Below, piece by piece: positions 51,228 through 60,314 of a stretch of DNA of 64,000 nucleotides. The stretch lies in NCBI RefSeq assembly GCF_900130125.1, contig NZ_FQXY01000011.1, forward strand, positions 496,001 through 560,000. Direction: 5' to 3'. Origin of the DNA: Bacteroides congonensis (lineage in GTDB: Bacteria; Bacteroidota; Bacteroidia; Bacteroidales; Bacteroidaceae). The notes under the pieces are model-generated. The model searched no databases. It was not told the origin of the DNA and worked only from the letters and a program-made list of their open reading frames with translations. Position numbers and translations under genes: made by a program. The first letter of the stretch is position 1; every line of letters begins with the position of its first letter.

Positions 51228-52052
51228 TCAGAGAATTGTTTTGAGTTGTTCGGCCATTTGTGCCTGTACTTCTTGTGCGGCGGCGCGGGCAGCTTCAGCA
51301 AATTTCTCTGTCTTGTCCACGTAGATTATTCCACGGGATGAGTTAACAATTAATCCGCAGGTACTGTTCATTCCATATTTACAAACTTCTTCGAGTGAGC
51401 CGCCTTGAGCGCCGACACCGGGAACAAGAAGGAAGTGATTGGGGACAATCTTACGGATATCCTCGAAGGCACGTCCTTGTGTTGCACCTACCACATACAT
51501 CATGCGGTCGTCGTTTGCCCATTCCTGTGATTTACGCAGCACTTTTTCAAACAGCCGTTCACCATTCGCGTCTTCTGTCAACTGGAAGTCGTGAGAGCCT
51601 TTGTTGGATGTCAGCGCTAATAATATAACCCATTTTCCTTCATGAGTAAGGAATGGAGTGACGCTGTCTTCACCCATATAAGGAGCTACTGTGACAGAGT
51701 CGATATCCAGTTCTTCGAAGAATGTACGGGCGTACATGGCGGAAGTATTTCCGATATCGCCACGCTTTGCATCGGCAATGATGAACTGGTCGGGATAATT
51801 ATCTTTGATGTATTTTACTGTCTTTTCAAATGCAATCCATCCTTTTACACCCATGCTTTCGTAAAAAGCCAAGTTCGGTTTGTAGGCGATACACAAGTCT
51901 GCTGTCGCGTCGATAATTGCCTTGTTGAATGCGAAGATAGGGTCTTCTTCTTTCAACAGGTGTTCGGGGATTTTCTTGATGTCGGTGTCAAGTCCTACGC
52001 AAAGGAATGATTTCTTGCGTTTTATGTTTTCAAATAATTGTTGCTTATCCAT
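51228..52052 (-). CDS. pyrF: Orotidine 5'-phosphate decarboxylase (type 2)
   Basis: 274 residues. The TIM-barrel signature FIIADAKRGDIGNTSAMYA carries the catalytic Asp-x-Lys-x-x-Asp set. SFLCVGLDTDIKKIPEHLL at the N-terminus and LVPGVGAQGGSLEEV near the phosphate site identify the type 2 family found in Bacteroidetes and actinobacteria. It makes UMP, the last step of de novo pyrimidine synthesis. It lies after prfA with a 66-bp gap. Confidence 0.95.
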   Translation of the reverse strand: MDKQQLFENIKRKKSFLCVGLDTDIKKIPEHLLKEEDPIFAFNKAIIDATADLCIAYKPNLAFYESMGVKGWIAFEKTVKYIKDNYPDQFIIADAKRGDIGNTSAMYARTFFEELDIDSVTVAPYMGEDSVTPFLTHEGKWVILLALTSNKGSHDFQLTEDANGERLFEKVLRKSQEWANDDRMMYVVGATQGRAFEDIRKIVPNHFLLVPGVGAQGGSLEEVCKYGMNSTCGLIVNSSRGIIYVDKTEKFAEAARAAAQEVQAQMAEQLKTIL

Positions 52053-52118
52053 CTTGTTATTTACTATTATACGATTTACTATTTACAATTTAAAGCCTCG
52101 CTCGCAACTTTCTATTTT

Positions 52119-53231
52119 TTACAACTCGCTTTCTTTCAGCCTTTCCGCATTCTCAGCCACAATCAAGTGGTCAATGCAGTCTTGGATATCTCCGTCCATG
52201 AAAGCAGCGAGATTGTAAATTGTATAGTTGATACGATGGTCGGTGATACGTCCTTGCGGATAGTTGTAAGTGCGGATTTTAGCCGAACGGTCTCCGGTCG
52301 ATACCATTGTCTTGCGTTTGGAAGCAATATCGTCAATATATTTCTGATGTTCTTTGTCATAGATAAACGTACGCAGACGAGCCAATGCACGTTCTTTATT
52401 TTTCGGTTGGTCGCGCGTTTCGGTACATTCAATCAGGATTTCTTCGGCGATACCTGTATTCGGATTCTTCCATATATAGCGCAGTCGTACTCCGGATTCT
52501 ACCTTATTTACGTTCTGTCCGCCGGCACCGCCGCTTCGGAAAGTATCCCATTTGATTTCACCTTCATTGATGACTACATCGAATTCTTCCGCTTCGGGAA
52601 GTACGGCTACTGAAGCTGCCGAAGTATGCACGCGTCCTTGAGTCTCTGTTGCAGGAACGCGCTGTACACGGTGTACGCCCGATTCATATTTCAGGATTCC
52701 GTAAACATTGTCACCTGTGACGCTGCAAACAATTTCCTTGAATCCGCCTGCCGTTCCTTCGTTCGCATTGGAGACTTCCATCTTCCAGCCTTTTGTCTCA
52801 CAGAATTTGGCATACATACGGAAGAGGTCGCCGGCAAAGATAGCCGCCTCGTCACCACCTGCACCGCCACGGATTTCAAGAATCGCATTCTTGCTGTCCT
52901 GCGGGTCGGCGGGGACAAGCATCAGTTTGATTTCTTCTTCCAATACCGGAAGGCGTTCCTGGCTGTTATCCATTTCTTCTTTAGCCATTTCACGCATTTC
53001 GGCATCCGACTCGCTGGAAAGGATACTCTTGGCTTCTTCGATGTTGCCCAACAATTGGATATATTCCTTACGGGCTTTCATTAAGTCATCCAGTTCCTTA
53101 TATTCTTTAGTCAGTTTAACATAACGTTTCTGGTCAGCAATTACTGACGGGTCAGTGATAAGGGTTGATATTTCTTCAAAACGGGCTACAAGACCGTCTA
53201 ATTTTTTTAATATGGTACTGTTGTCTGCCAT
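52119..53231 (-). CDS. prfA: Peptide chain release factor 1
   Basis: 370 residues with the catalytic GGQ in SGGAGGQNVNKVESG and the RF-1 features GGAGGDEAAIFAGDLFRMY and RVPATETQGRVHTSAASVAVLP. An ATERTR-like stretch and the C-terminal helix complete the standard length. RF1 ends translation at UAA and UAG. Its start lies only 3 bp after the purM stop, so the two are coupled. Confidence 0.95.
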   Translation of the reverse strand: MADNSTILKKLDGLVARFEEISTLITDPSVIADQKRYVKLTKEYKELDDLMKARKEYIQLLGNIEEAKSILSSESDAEMREMAKEEMDNSQERLPVLEEEIKLMLVPADPQDSKNAILEIRGGAGGDEAAIFAGDLFRMYAKFCETKGWKMEVSNANEGTAGGFKEIVCSVTGDNVYGILKYESGVHRVQRVPATETQGRVHTSAASVAVLPEAEEFDVVINEGEIKWDTFRSGGAGGQNVNKVESGVRLRYIWKNPNTGIAEEILIECTETRDQPKNKERALARLRTFIYDKEHQKYIDDIASKRKTMVSTGDRSAKIRTYNYPQGRITDHRINYTIYNLAAFMDGDIQDCIDHLIVAENAERLKESEL

Positions 53232-53234
53232 TCC

Positions 53235-54401
53235 TTAATATCTGAATTCTCCGAACTCGCTCTTTATGATTAACTCTGTATTGTCACATTCTTCAACGCG
53301 TCCTACTATCTGTGCCGGGATACCGAATGACTCGGAAATAGCGATAACTTCTGCGGCATGTTCCGGTGACAGGTAAACTTCAAGGCGGTGTCCCATATTG
53401 AATACCTTGTACATCTCGGCCCAGTCAGTGCCGCTTTGTTCCTGAATAGTTTTGAACAATGGGGGAACAGGGAAAAGATTGTCTTTTACAACACGGACGT
53501 TTTCAACAAAGTGCAGCACTTTGGTCTGTGCACCGCCGGAGCAGTGAACCATTCCGTGAATTTCGGGACGTAATGCATCCAGCAATTTCTTTACTACCGG
53601 TGCATAGGTGCGGGTAGGAGAGAGCACTAACTTGCCTGCATCAATCGGAGAATCTTCTACACTGTCTGTCAGTTTCAGATTTCCTGAGTAAACCAATTCT
53701 TCGGGAACTGCCGCATCATAGCTTTCCGGATATTTTTCAGCAAGATATTTGCCGAATACATCATGGCGTGCACTTGTCAGACCGTTGCTGCCCATGCCGC
53801 CGTTATATTCTTTCTCGTAAGTAGCCTGTCCGTAAGAAGCAAGGCCGACGATTACGTCGCCCGGACGGATATTGGCATTGTCAATAACGTCTGAACGCTT
53901 CATGCGGCAAGTTACAGTAGAATCGACAATGATGGTGCGTACCAAGTCGCCGACGTCAGCCGTTTCGCCACCGGTTGCATATACGCCTACACCCATTTCG
54001 CGGAGTTCGGCAAGTAATTCGTCTGTTCCGTTGATGATGGCGGAGATAACTTCCCCCGGGATTAATAACTTGTTGCGTCCGATAGTTGAAGAGACAAGGA
54101 TGTTGTCTACGGCTCCTACACAAAGCAGGTCGTCGATATTCATAATCAAGGCATCCTGGGCGATTCCTTTCCATACAGACAGGTCGCCTGTTTCTTTCCA
54201 GTACATATAAGCGAGGGAAGATTTGGTTCCGGCGCCGTCGGCATGCATGATATTGCAATATTCCGGGTCACCTCCCAATATATCGGGAATAATTTTGCAG
54301 AATGCTTTCGGGAAAATTCCTTTGTCGATGTTCTTGATGGCGTTGTGCACATCTTCTTTTGATGCGCTTACTCCACGCATCATGTATCGTTGATTACTCA
54401 T
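53235..54401 (-). CDS. purM: Phosphoribosylformylglycinamidine cyclo-ligase, Bacteroidetes type
   Basis: 388 residues. The sequence is of the PurM superfamily: HADGAGTKSSLAYM, DALIMNIDDLLCVGA and GGETADVGDLVRTIIVDST form the ATP and metal sites, and MVHCSGGAQTKVLHF the C-terminal part. The enzyme closes the imidazole ring in purine synthesis (FGAM to AIR). This longer version, lacking close resemblance to E. coli PurM, is normal in Bacteroidetes. It is the first gene of the leftward run; a TACTTTTG box (54431-54438) lies about 23 bases before the start of transcription-to-ATG leader. Confidence 0.9.
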   Translation of the reverse strand: MSNQRYMMRGVSASKEDVHNAIKNIDKGIFPKAFCKIIPDILGGDPEYCNIMHADGAGTKSSLAYMYWKETGDLSVWKGIAQDALIMNIDDLLCVGAVDNILVSSTIGRNKLLIPGEVISAIINGTDELLAELREMGVGVYATGGETADVGDLVRTIIVDSTVTCRMKRSDVIDNANIRPGDVIVGLASYGQATYEKEYNGGMGSNGLTSARHDVFGKYLAEKYPESYDAAVPEELVYSGNLKLTDSVEDSPIDAGKLVLSPTRTYAPVVKKLLDALRPEIHGMVHCSGGAQTKVLHFVENVRVVKDNLFPVPPLFKTIQEQSGTDWAEMYKVFNMGHRLEVYLSPEHAAEVIAISESFGIPAQIVGRVEECDNTELIIKSEFGEFRY

Positions 54402-54430
54402 GAGTTATAGAATTATTTTGTATACGGCTG

Positions 54431-54438
54431 CAAAAGTA
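54431..54438 (-). promoter_or_regulatory. -7 element of the purM-led operon
   Basis: TACTTTTG on the minus strand fits TAnnTTTG and lies 30 bp before the purM start codon. Confidence 0.6.
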
Positions 54439-54476
54439 CTGCTTTTTTTTCGTACAGCCAACTATCTTAATAGAAA

Positions 54477-54538
54477 TGCCGCTGACTAATAAAGTTTTCG
54501 TGTCTAACGAGATACGGAAACTTTATTAGTCAGCGGCA
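54477..54538 (-). terminator. Hairpin terminator after lemA
   Basis: A perfect 21-bp inverted repeat (54477-54497 with 54518-54538; arms TGCCGCTGACTAATAAAGTTT and its complement) with a 20-base loop lies 22 bp past the lemA stop. TTTCTATT follows on the minus strand. Confidence 0.85.
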
Positions 54539-54560
54539 CAATTTTTTCAGCAGACTTTTC

Positions 54561-55142
54561 TTAGAATTCTACTTTAGGCGCTTTTTCGCTACCTTCTTCT
54601 GCTTCAAAATATGCTTTCTTATCGAATCCGAACATTCCTGCAAAGATACTCTTGGGGAAACGGCGGATATTGGTGTTATAAGCCTGTGCAGCATCATTGA
54701 AATTCTTGCGTGCTACATTGATGCGGTTTTCCGTACCTTCCAGTTGAGCCTGCAACTCAAGGAAATTCTGATTAGCTTTCAAGTCGGGATAACTCTCCGT
54801 GATAGCTAATAACTTACCTAAAGCAGAAGTGACAGCACCCTGTGCCTTCTGATATTGCGCGAGCTTTTCCGGTGTCAGGTCAGCAGCGTCCACTTTGATT
54901 TGTGTTGCCTGGCTGCGTGCGGCAACCACTCCTTCTAATGTTTCTTTTTCGTGGGTTGCATACCCTTTAACTGTATTTACCAGATTGGGAATCAAGTCGG
55001 CACGGCGTTGGTATTGTGTTTCCACATTTGCCCATTGTCCACTTACATTCTCGTCCATAGTAACCAGGCCGTTATATACACTGACTGCCCAAAAGACAAG
55101 GATAGCTACAACGGCTAAAATGATGATAATTGACTTTTTCAT
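54561..55142 (-). CDS. lemA: LemA-family membrane-anchored protein
   Basis: 193 residues: one N-terminal membrane helix (IIIILAVVAILVFWAVSVYNGLV), then the LemA helical bundle with NVSGQWANVETQYQRRADLIPNLVNTVKGYA, LLAITESYPDLKANQNFLELQAQLEGTENRINVAR and the closing PKSIFAGMFGFDKKAYFEA. LemA proteins are widespread and of unknown role, usually encoded beside TPM-domain proteins. Here a toxin-antitoxin pair separates it from the TPM gene, with 7 bp between the toxin stop and lemA start. Confidence 0.93.
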   Translation of the reverse strand: MKKSIIIILAVVAILVFWAVSVYNGLVTMDENVSGQWANVETQYQRRADLIPNLVNTVKGYATHEKETLEGVVAARSQATQIKVDAADLTPEKLAQYQKAQGAVTSALGKLLAITESYPDLKANQNFLELQAQLEGTENRINVARKNFNDAAQAYNTNIRRFPKSIFAGMFGFDKKAYFEAEEGSEKAPKVEF

Positions 55143-55149
55143 GTTTCTA

Positions 55150-55470
55150 TTATTCTATTGTTTTTATTAATTTATCAGGATTTTGACGAACGTCCCAAAT
55201 TGCTACGATGATTACATCTTCATTAATATCAATGTAATAAATAAGTTTATAGTTAGCATCTACTACTAATGCTCTGTAACAAAGTGTGACTTTATCTGAA
55301 GTACTTAGAATACTGCCCGCATTGGGAAAGGTACTAAGTATTTCTGCTTCTTTGATGAGCTTATTATGCAAATTCGTAGCTATACGTTCGTTCTTTGTAT
55401 ATCGTAATGTTTGTAAATAAACTAATTCCAGCGTTTGTAAAGCCGATTGAGTCCAAACAATATTTATCAT
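55150..55470 (-). CDS. RelE/ParE-family toxin
   Basis: 106 residues with the ParE-like fold: IVWTQSALQTLELVYLQTLRYT helix pair, then FPNAGSI, CYRALVVDANYKLIYYIDINEDVIIVAIWDVRQNP as the central sheet ending in the typical D.RQ.P motif. Such toxins cut mRNA on the ribosome or poison gyrase. The start codon overlaps the stop of the antitoxin gene by 4 bp (ATGA-type). The pair lies between the TPM-domain gene and lemA, which are normally adjacent. Confidence 0.85.
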   Translation of the reverse strand: MINIVWTQSALQTLELVYLQTLRYTKNERIATNLHNKLIKEAEILSTFPNAGSILSTSDKVTLCYRALVVDANYKLIYYIDINEDVIIVAIWDVRQNPDKLIKTIE

Positions 55471-55775
55471 TTCATATAATATTTGAGGACATCTTCATGT
55501 GAAATAACCCTTCCGGCTTTGACATCTTCCATACTTTTGTTGATAGCGTTTTCTAATTCTTCTTGAGTATGTGGTATTAACCAGGATTTTTGTTCCAGTT
55601 CGTTGGAGAACCGGAGCATTTCTTTTAGCTGATTATCTTCCATGAGCATTACCCGTTCCATAATTTTTTGTCTCATGGTAACCGCATCCAGACCATAAGA
55701 ACCTGCTGGTTCGTGAACAACCTTCTCTTGTTCTTTATTATCTTTATATCCCTTATTTTCTTTCATATTCTTCAA
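55467..55775 (-). CDS. Antitoxin of the RelE/ParE-type pair
   Basis: 102 residues, charged and helical (MRQKIMERVMLMEDNQLKEMLRF, ELENAINKSMEDVKAGRVISHEDVLKYYM). The C-terminal region SMEDVKAGRVISHEDVLKY is typical of antitoxins that wrap around RelE/ParE toxins. Overlap of 4 bp with the toxin gene and a dyad at the promoter (55778-55801) support a self-regulated pair. Confidence 0.8.
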   Translation of the reverse strand: MKNMKENKGYKDNKEQEKVVHEPAGSYGLDAVTMRQKIMERVMLMEDNQLKEMLRFSNELEQKSWLIPHTQEELENAINKSMEDVKAGRVISHEDVLKYYMK

Positions 55776-55777
55776 TC

Positions 55778-55801
55778 TTAGTAATTAAGTAAAGTTACTA
55801 A
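55778..55801 (-). promoter_or_regulatory. Candidate operator of the toxin-antitoxin pair
   Basis: TTAGTAA-N10-TTACTAA is a perfect seven-base dyad immediately before the antitoxin start codon, overlapping a TAACTTTA -7-like sequence. Autorepression by the antitoxin is inferred. Confidence 0.55.
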
Positions 55802-55837
55802 TTTATTTTGAAACTTAGGTATCGTATTACGTTTATT

Positions 55838-56758
55838 TTAGAACCGTGAACCGGCACCGCCGCCACCACCCATTCCGCCGCCGAAGCTGCCACCACTAAA
55901 GCCGCCACCTCTACTGCCGCCGAAACTTCCACCGCCCATGCCGCCAATGAACGGCCCTCCACCACCACCGCGATGGTGATAGTCGTTCTCGTAACTTTGC
56001 TGACGGCGTACGAGAGTATGTCCGCAGTTTCTACAAGTATAAGTGACATCTTCGGTTTTTACACCGTTAGTCCGGGATACTATCCTGCTGCCACTTCTTT
56101 GCAATGTATGTTTTCCGCACTTCGGGCAACGGCTTTGCTTACGTGCCGCAAAGAAGGAGATACCTCCGCCAATGAGGATGAAGAAGAGTATAGCAAGAAT
56201 AAAATCGAATGAACCACCCTCGCTCGAATCAGAAAGAGAATCGTTCTCCATAGAACCGTCAAGTCGTTGACAAGTTGCTTTCACTCCCGCTACCATTCCC
56301 TCGCTCCAATTCCCGTCTTTCAGATAAGGAATCATATACTTCGTCTGAATCCTTTTGCAGATAGCATCGGGAAGAACTCCTTCCAACCCATAACCGGTGT
56401 AAAACTGAATACAACGCTGGTCGGTAACTAGCAAAATAACCAAACCGTTATTTTTGTCCTTCTTTCCTACACCCCATTTATTGAGTAGCTGGTGGCAGAA
56501 ATTGAAGCAATCTTCATCCCCGATGGAAGGGACTGCGGCAACCACCGTTTCAATTCCCGTCTGCTGCTCCAAGGCATAAAGCATGGCATCTATGCTGTCA
56601 CAAGCAGCCTGTGAAAGTACCCCCGCAGGATTACAAACATACTGCATCTTGTTTTGCAAGTGAACTTTCGGAAGATTGTCTACCGTATATACTTTCTCTT
56701 GAGCCTGTAAAGGAATCAGTAGAAAAGTGAAGAGTATAAATGTAAATATTGGTTTCAT
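55838..56758 (-). CDS. TPM-domain (YgcG-like) membrane protein
   Basis: About 306 residues from the ATG at 56758, which gives a proper signal peptide (MKPIFTFILFTFLLIPLQAQ) and an 8-bp gap to the upstream gene; longer frames would overlap that gene by 200 bp. The periplasmic TPM domain has VCNPAGVLSQAACDSIDAML and LLNKWGVGKKDKNNGLVILLV. One membrane helix (FDFILAILFFILIGGGISFF) and a cytoplasmic zinc ribbon (CPKCGKHTL ... CRNCGH) follow, then a long glycine/serine tail (GGGMGGGGGAGS). Partner proteins of LemA usually have this plan. Confidence 0.88.
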   Translation of the reverse strand: MKPIFTFILFTFLLIPLQAQEKVYTVDNLPKVHLQNKMQYVCNPAGVLSQAACDSIDAMLYALEQQTGIETVVAAVPSIGDEDCFNFCHQLLNKWGVGKKDKNNGLVILLVTDQRCIQFYTGYGLEGVLPDAICKRIQTKYMIPYLKDGNWSEGMVAGVKATCQRLDGSMENDSLSDSSEGGSFDFILAILFFILIGGGISFFAARKQSRCPKCGKHTLQRSGSRIVSRTNGVKTEDVTYTCRNCGHTLVRRQQSYENDYHHRGGGGGPFIGGMGGGSFGGSRGGGFSGGSFGGGMGGGGGAGSRF

Positions 56759-56765
56759 AATAGTT

Positions 56766-57716
56766 TTAATGAATGTATCGCCCGACGAACTCACGGACTT
56801 TATCGGTGTATTCCTGCTTGTTCTCTTGGTATGAAACGGCATGGGCGGCACCCGGCACAATCCAAAGTTCCTTTGGTTCCGGCTTCGCTTCATAAAGCGG
56901 ATATACCATCCATGTCGGGACATACGTGTCTTTGTCTCCATGAATAAACAGCATCGGCAACTCACACTTGGCTACTTGTTTCAGTGAAGAAGCCTCTTTG
57001 AAATCCCAACCGTATTTCTTTTCGCATAGCCAGCTTGTGGTATGCATTAGTGGGAAAGGCGGAAGTCCGAAGGATGACTTTAATTCATGGGAAAATTCAT
57101 CCCATACACTGGTATAACCGCAATCTTCCACGAAACATTTTACAAAAGGCTGCTGTTCCTCGCCGGATACCATCATCGTGGTTGCACCACCCATCGAAAT
57201 GCCATGCACTACCATCTGCGTACTGTCTCCGAAAATTTCATTGGCAATATTCATCCACTGCAACACATCCAAACGGTCTTTCCAACCCATCTGAATGGCA
57301 CGGCCTTCACTTTCTCCCTGATGCTGAAGTTCAGGAAGCAAAATATTAAAGCCTAAATCACGGTTGTACAAGTAGCCAATCATAAACATACGAATGGCAT
57401 TGTCCGTATATCCGTGAATGATAACTGCTGTCTTGTTGGTCGGTTCGGGAGCAGCGATATAGTAAGCATGAAGCTGTACGCCATGCGGATTGATGATAAA
57501 AGTATCTTTCAGCGCATCTGCCTGTCGCAGACTATCTACCCATGGGCGCAGAAATGGATAGTTTTTGTACATAAAAGGATAAGAGTCGGCATCTTTAGAC
57601 AAAATCTTTGCGTCTGGAGTCAGAGAAAAGTTCAACATATAGAAACTTCCCCCGATAGTGCAACCGGTCATCACCAGCATAATGATGATAATACTATAGA
57701 CTACTTTTCTCTTCAT
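56766..57716 (-). CDS. Alpha/beta hydrolase lipoprotein
   Basis: 316 residues. The N-terminus (MKRKVVYSIIIIMLVMTGC) is a lipobox signal. The alpha/beta hydrolase core has VIIHGYTDNA as the oxyanion strand, MVVHGISMGGATTMM with the GxSxG nucleophile, and the Asp/His in FIHGDKDTYVPT and PGAAHAVSYQ. Family members include acyl esterases and peptidases (BAAT/Peptidase S9-like), so the substrate is unknown. It lies between aroE (56-bp gap) and the TPM gene (8 bp). Confidence 0.88.
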   Translation of the reverse strand: MKRKVVYSIIIIMLVMTGCTIGGSFYMLNFSLTPDAKILSKDADSYPFMYKNYPFLRPWVDSLRQADALKDTFIINPHGVQLHAYYIAAPEPTNKTAVIIHGYTDNAIRMFMIGYLYNRDLGFNILLPELQHQGESEGRAIQMGWKDRLDVLQWMNIANEIFGDSTQMVVHGISMGGATTMMVSGEEQQPFVKCFVEDCGYTSVWDEFSHELKSSFGLPPFPLMHTTSWLCEKKYGWDFKEASSLKQVAKCELPMLFIHGDKDTYVPTWMVYPLYEAKPEPKELWIVPGAAHAVSYQENKQEYTDKVREFVGRYIH

Positions 57717-57772
57717 ATGATACCTTTAACCTTTTTTACTCTCTCGCCTTGAAAAAGGGGGTAGGAGAGATT

Positions 57773-58519
57773 CTATTTATTCCAGATTTCCCAGGCGGCA
57801 AATGCCTGAAGAAGAAGCATTTCAAGACCGTTTTTGACAACGGCACCCTGTGCTTCTCCCTTTTTCATGAAAAGGGTAACGTTTGGATTATATAACAAAT
57901 CGTAGAGCAAATGGTTTGGAGTTACCAGCTCATAAGGGATATTAGGACAGAAATCGACCTTGGGAAACATGCCGACAGGAGTGCAGTTCACAATTACCGT
58001 ATATTCCGCCATGATTTCAGGGCTTAGTTCCTCGTAGGTCAGCATGCTGTCCGCTCTGTGAGTGCGCGAAACGAACACACTTTCAATGCCCAAGTTTTTA
58101 AGACCGTGGTAAACAGCCTTGGATGCTCCACCAGTGCCCAGAATCAAAGCTTTTTTGTGATGAGGCTGCAATAATGGTTGTATGGACTGGGTAAATCCGA
58201 TAATATCAGAATTATAGCCGACCAGCTTCACTTTTCCTTTTGGCTGGCGAATAATTTTGATAACATTCACTGCGCCGATTTTCGCAGTGTCAGGGTCTAG
58301 TTCGCTTAAGAAAGGAATCACTTGCTCCTTGTAAGGGATAGTGACATTAAGACCGCGCAGATTGGGATTCTCTTCAATCACTTCCATGAAATCATTGATC
58401 TTGGGAATCTCAAAATTCACGTATTCCGCATTGATGCCTTCGGATTTGAACTTCTCATTAAAGTATCCGATAGAAAATGAATGTCTCAAGGGGTAGCCGA
58501 TTAAACCATATTTTTCCAT
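57773..58519 (-). CDS. aroE: Shikimate dehydrogenase
   Basis: 248 residues. RHSFSIGYFNEKF is the shikimate-binding SxS region, NVTIPYKEQVIPFLSELD contains the catalytic Lys, and GTGGASKAV is the NADP-binding loop followed by VSRTH. The enzyme reduces 3-dehydroshikimate in aromatic amino acid synthesis. The length is at the low end of the family, as usual in Bacteroidetes. It follows menG/ubiE by 38 bp. Confidence 0.93.
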   Translation of the reverse strand: MEKYGLIGYPLRHSFSIGYFNEKFKSEGINAEYVNFEIPKINDFMEVIEENPNLRGLNVTIPYKEQVIPFLSELDPDTAKIGAVNVIKIIRQPKGKVKLVGYNSDIIGFTQSIQPLLQPHHKKALILGTGGASKAVYHGLKNLGIESVFVSRTHRADSMLTYEELSPEIMAEYTVIVNCTPVGMFPKVDFCPNIPYELVTPNHLLYDLLYNPNVTLFMKKGEAQGAVVKNGLEMLLLQAFAAWEIWNK

Positions 58520-58557
58520 AATACGAAAGGATTAAATTAATCAATCATAAAAACTCA

Positions 58558-59295
58558 CTATTTTGTCGCGGTATAAAGTGTGCAGATGCCAAAGGTTAGC
58601 CGCTTGAAATTAACCTCGCTGAATCCGGCTCGTGAGATGACTCCTTTCATGACTTCCCCTTGTGGAAATACTTTGATGGTGTCCGGCAGATAGCGGTAGG
58701 CACTGTTGTCTTTGGAGAGAAGTTTGCCCAGCAATGGGATGACGACTTTAGAGTAGACGGAAAACAGTTGTTTCATCGGGAAACGGTCGGGAGTGGTAAG
58801 CTCCAGAATCACAAGATGACCGCCCGGTTTCAGTACACGGCACATTTCGGAGAGCCCTTTGTCGAGGTCTTCGAAGTTGCGGATGCCGAACGCTACGGTA
58901 ATGGCGTCAAAGTCATTGTCGGCAAAAGAGAGTGAAGTACAGTCCTCCCGGGCAAAAGATATTTTGTCCGAGAGTCCTTCCTTCTTTACTTTTTCACGTC
59001 CCACATTCATCATACCTTCCGAGATGTCCGTACCGATTAACTCGGCAGGTTGCAACTTGCGGCAGGCGAGGATGGCAAAATCCCCCGTACCGGTTGCCAC
59101 GTCCATCATACGCTGGGGTTGGAAAGGACTCAGCCAGGCAATGGCTTTGCGGCGCCAACTGCGGTCGATACCTAAAGATAAGGTATGATTCAGTTTGTCG
59201 TAGGCATGTGCGATGTTGTCGAACATGCGTTCCACTTGTTCCGTCTTTTTTCCTTCCTCGTCGTAAGGCTTGATATGTTGTTGTGGGTAGTCCAT
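58558..59295 (-). CDS. ubiE/menG: Demethylmenaquinone / ubiquinone methyltransferase
   Basis: 245 residues with the MenG/UbiE signature: FDNIAHAYDKLNHTLSLGIDRSWRRKAI, DVATGTGDFAILA as the SAM loop, and FGIRNFEDLDKGLSEMCRVLKPGG. Bacteroides makes menaquinone only, so the role is the last methylation of menaquinone. It lies 3 bp after purC and before aroE, in the same leftward run. Confidence 0.94.
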   Translation of the reverse strand: MDYPQQHIKPYDEEGKKTEQVERMFDNIAHAYDKLNHTLSLGIDRSWRRKAIAWLSPFQPQRMMDVATGTGDFAILACRKLQPAELIGTDISEGMMNVGREKVKKEGLSDKISFAREDCTSLSFADNDFDAITVAFGIRNFEDLDKGLSEMCRVLKPGGHLVILELTTPDRFPMKQLFSVYSKVVIPLLGKLLSKDNSAYRYLPDTIKVFPQGEVMKGVISRAGFSEVNFKRLTFGICTLYTATK

Positions 59296-59298
59296 TTC

Positions 59299-60243
59299 TT
59301 ATTTAGTCAAGAAATTCATTACGTTCTTTTCGATACGTTCAGCGATGTTGCTGGTATCTTCTTTCACAAATTTCTCGCCGGTGATGTTCTCGAACAATTC
59401 GATGTAACGGTCACTGATGCTCTGTACGATAGCCGGAGTCATTTCGGGTACTTTCTGACCGTCTTTGCCCTGAAAACCGTTTTCCATCAACCATTCGCGA
59501 ACAAATTCTTTGGAAAGCTGCTTCTGCGGTTCGCCTTTTTCGAAACGTTCCTGATAACCTTCCGAGTAGAAATAGCGGCTGGAGTCAGGAGTGTGGATTT
59601 CGTCCATCAGGTAGATAGTACCGTTGTGCTTGCCGAATTCATATTTGGTATCAACAAGAATCAATCCGCGTTCAGCAGCGATTTCAGTACCGCGTTTGAA
59701 GAGAGCCAGTGTATATTTTTCAAGCACTTCGTACTCTTCGGGAGTAGCCAGACCTTGTTTCAGGATTTCTTCTTTAGAGATGTCTTCGTCATGCAATCCC
59801 ATTTCGGCTTTGGTAGTCGGAGTTACGATGGGTTCGGGGAATTTCTCGTTTTCACGCATTCCGTCCGGCAACTTCACACCACAAATTTCGCGGACACCGC
59901 TTTTGTAAGCACGCCATGCACTACCGCACAGGTAACCGCGTACAATCATTTCTACCGGAAAGCCTTCGCACAACACACCGACAGTAACCATCGGATCCGG
60001 CGTAGCCAGTTTCCAGTTCGGACAGATGTCAGTAGTGGCATCGAGGAATTTAGCTGCAATCTGGTTCAGCATTTGTCCTTTGTAAGGAATACCTTCAGGC
60101 AGTACTACGTCAAAAGCCGAAATACGGTCGGTTGCTACCATGACGAGTTTTTCGCCGTTGATGTTGTACACATCGCGCACTTTTCCGTGGTACACGCTTT
60201 TCTGTCCCGGAAAGTTGAAATCTGTTTTTGTTAATGCTTTCAT
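59299..60243 (-). CDS. purC: Phosphoribosylaminoimidazole-succinocarboxamide synthase
   Basis: 314 residues. SVYHGKVRDVYNINGEKLVMVATDRISAFDVVL is the ATP-binding start of SAICAR synthetase; VRGYLCGSAWRAYKSG, LVDTKYEFG and DEIHTPDSSRYF are the remaining signatures. The enzyme joins aspartate to CAIR in purine synthesis. It is of the longer, yeast-like type, common in Bacteroidetes. It lies 71 bp after phoH. Confidence 0.95.
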   Translation of the reverse strand: MKALTKTDFNFPGQKSVYHGKVRDVYNINGEKLVMVATDRISAFDVVLPEGIPYKGQMLNQIAAKFLDATTDICPNWKLATPDPMVTVGVLCEGFPVEMIVRGYLCGSAWRAYKSGVREICGVKLPDGMRENEKFPEPIVTPTTKAEMGLHDEDISKEEILKQGLATPEEYEVLEKYTLALFKRGTEIAAERGLILVDTKYEFGKHNGTIYLMDEIHTPDSSRYFYSEGYQERFEKGEPQKQLSKEFVREWLMENGFQGKDGQKVPEMTPAIVQSISDRYIELFENITGEKFVKEDTSNIAERIEKNVMNFLTK

Positions 60244-60314
60244 TGTTTTATTTATAATTACAAATTACAAGTCTCAAATCACAAGTCGTTATCGGAGTTC
60301 CGAACCTGAAGCGA

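Noticed and set aside
56759..56965. A 69-residue N-terminal extension of the TPM protein.
   Set aside because: It would overlap the upstream hydrolase gene by about 200 bp and has no signal peptide, whereas the ATG at 56758 gives one.
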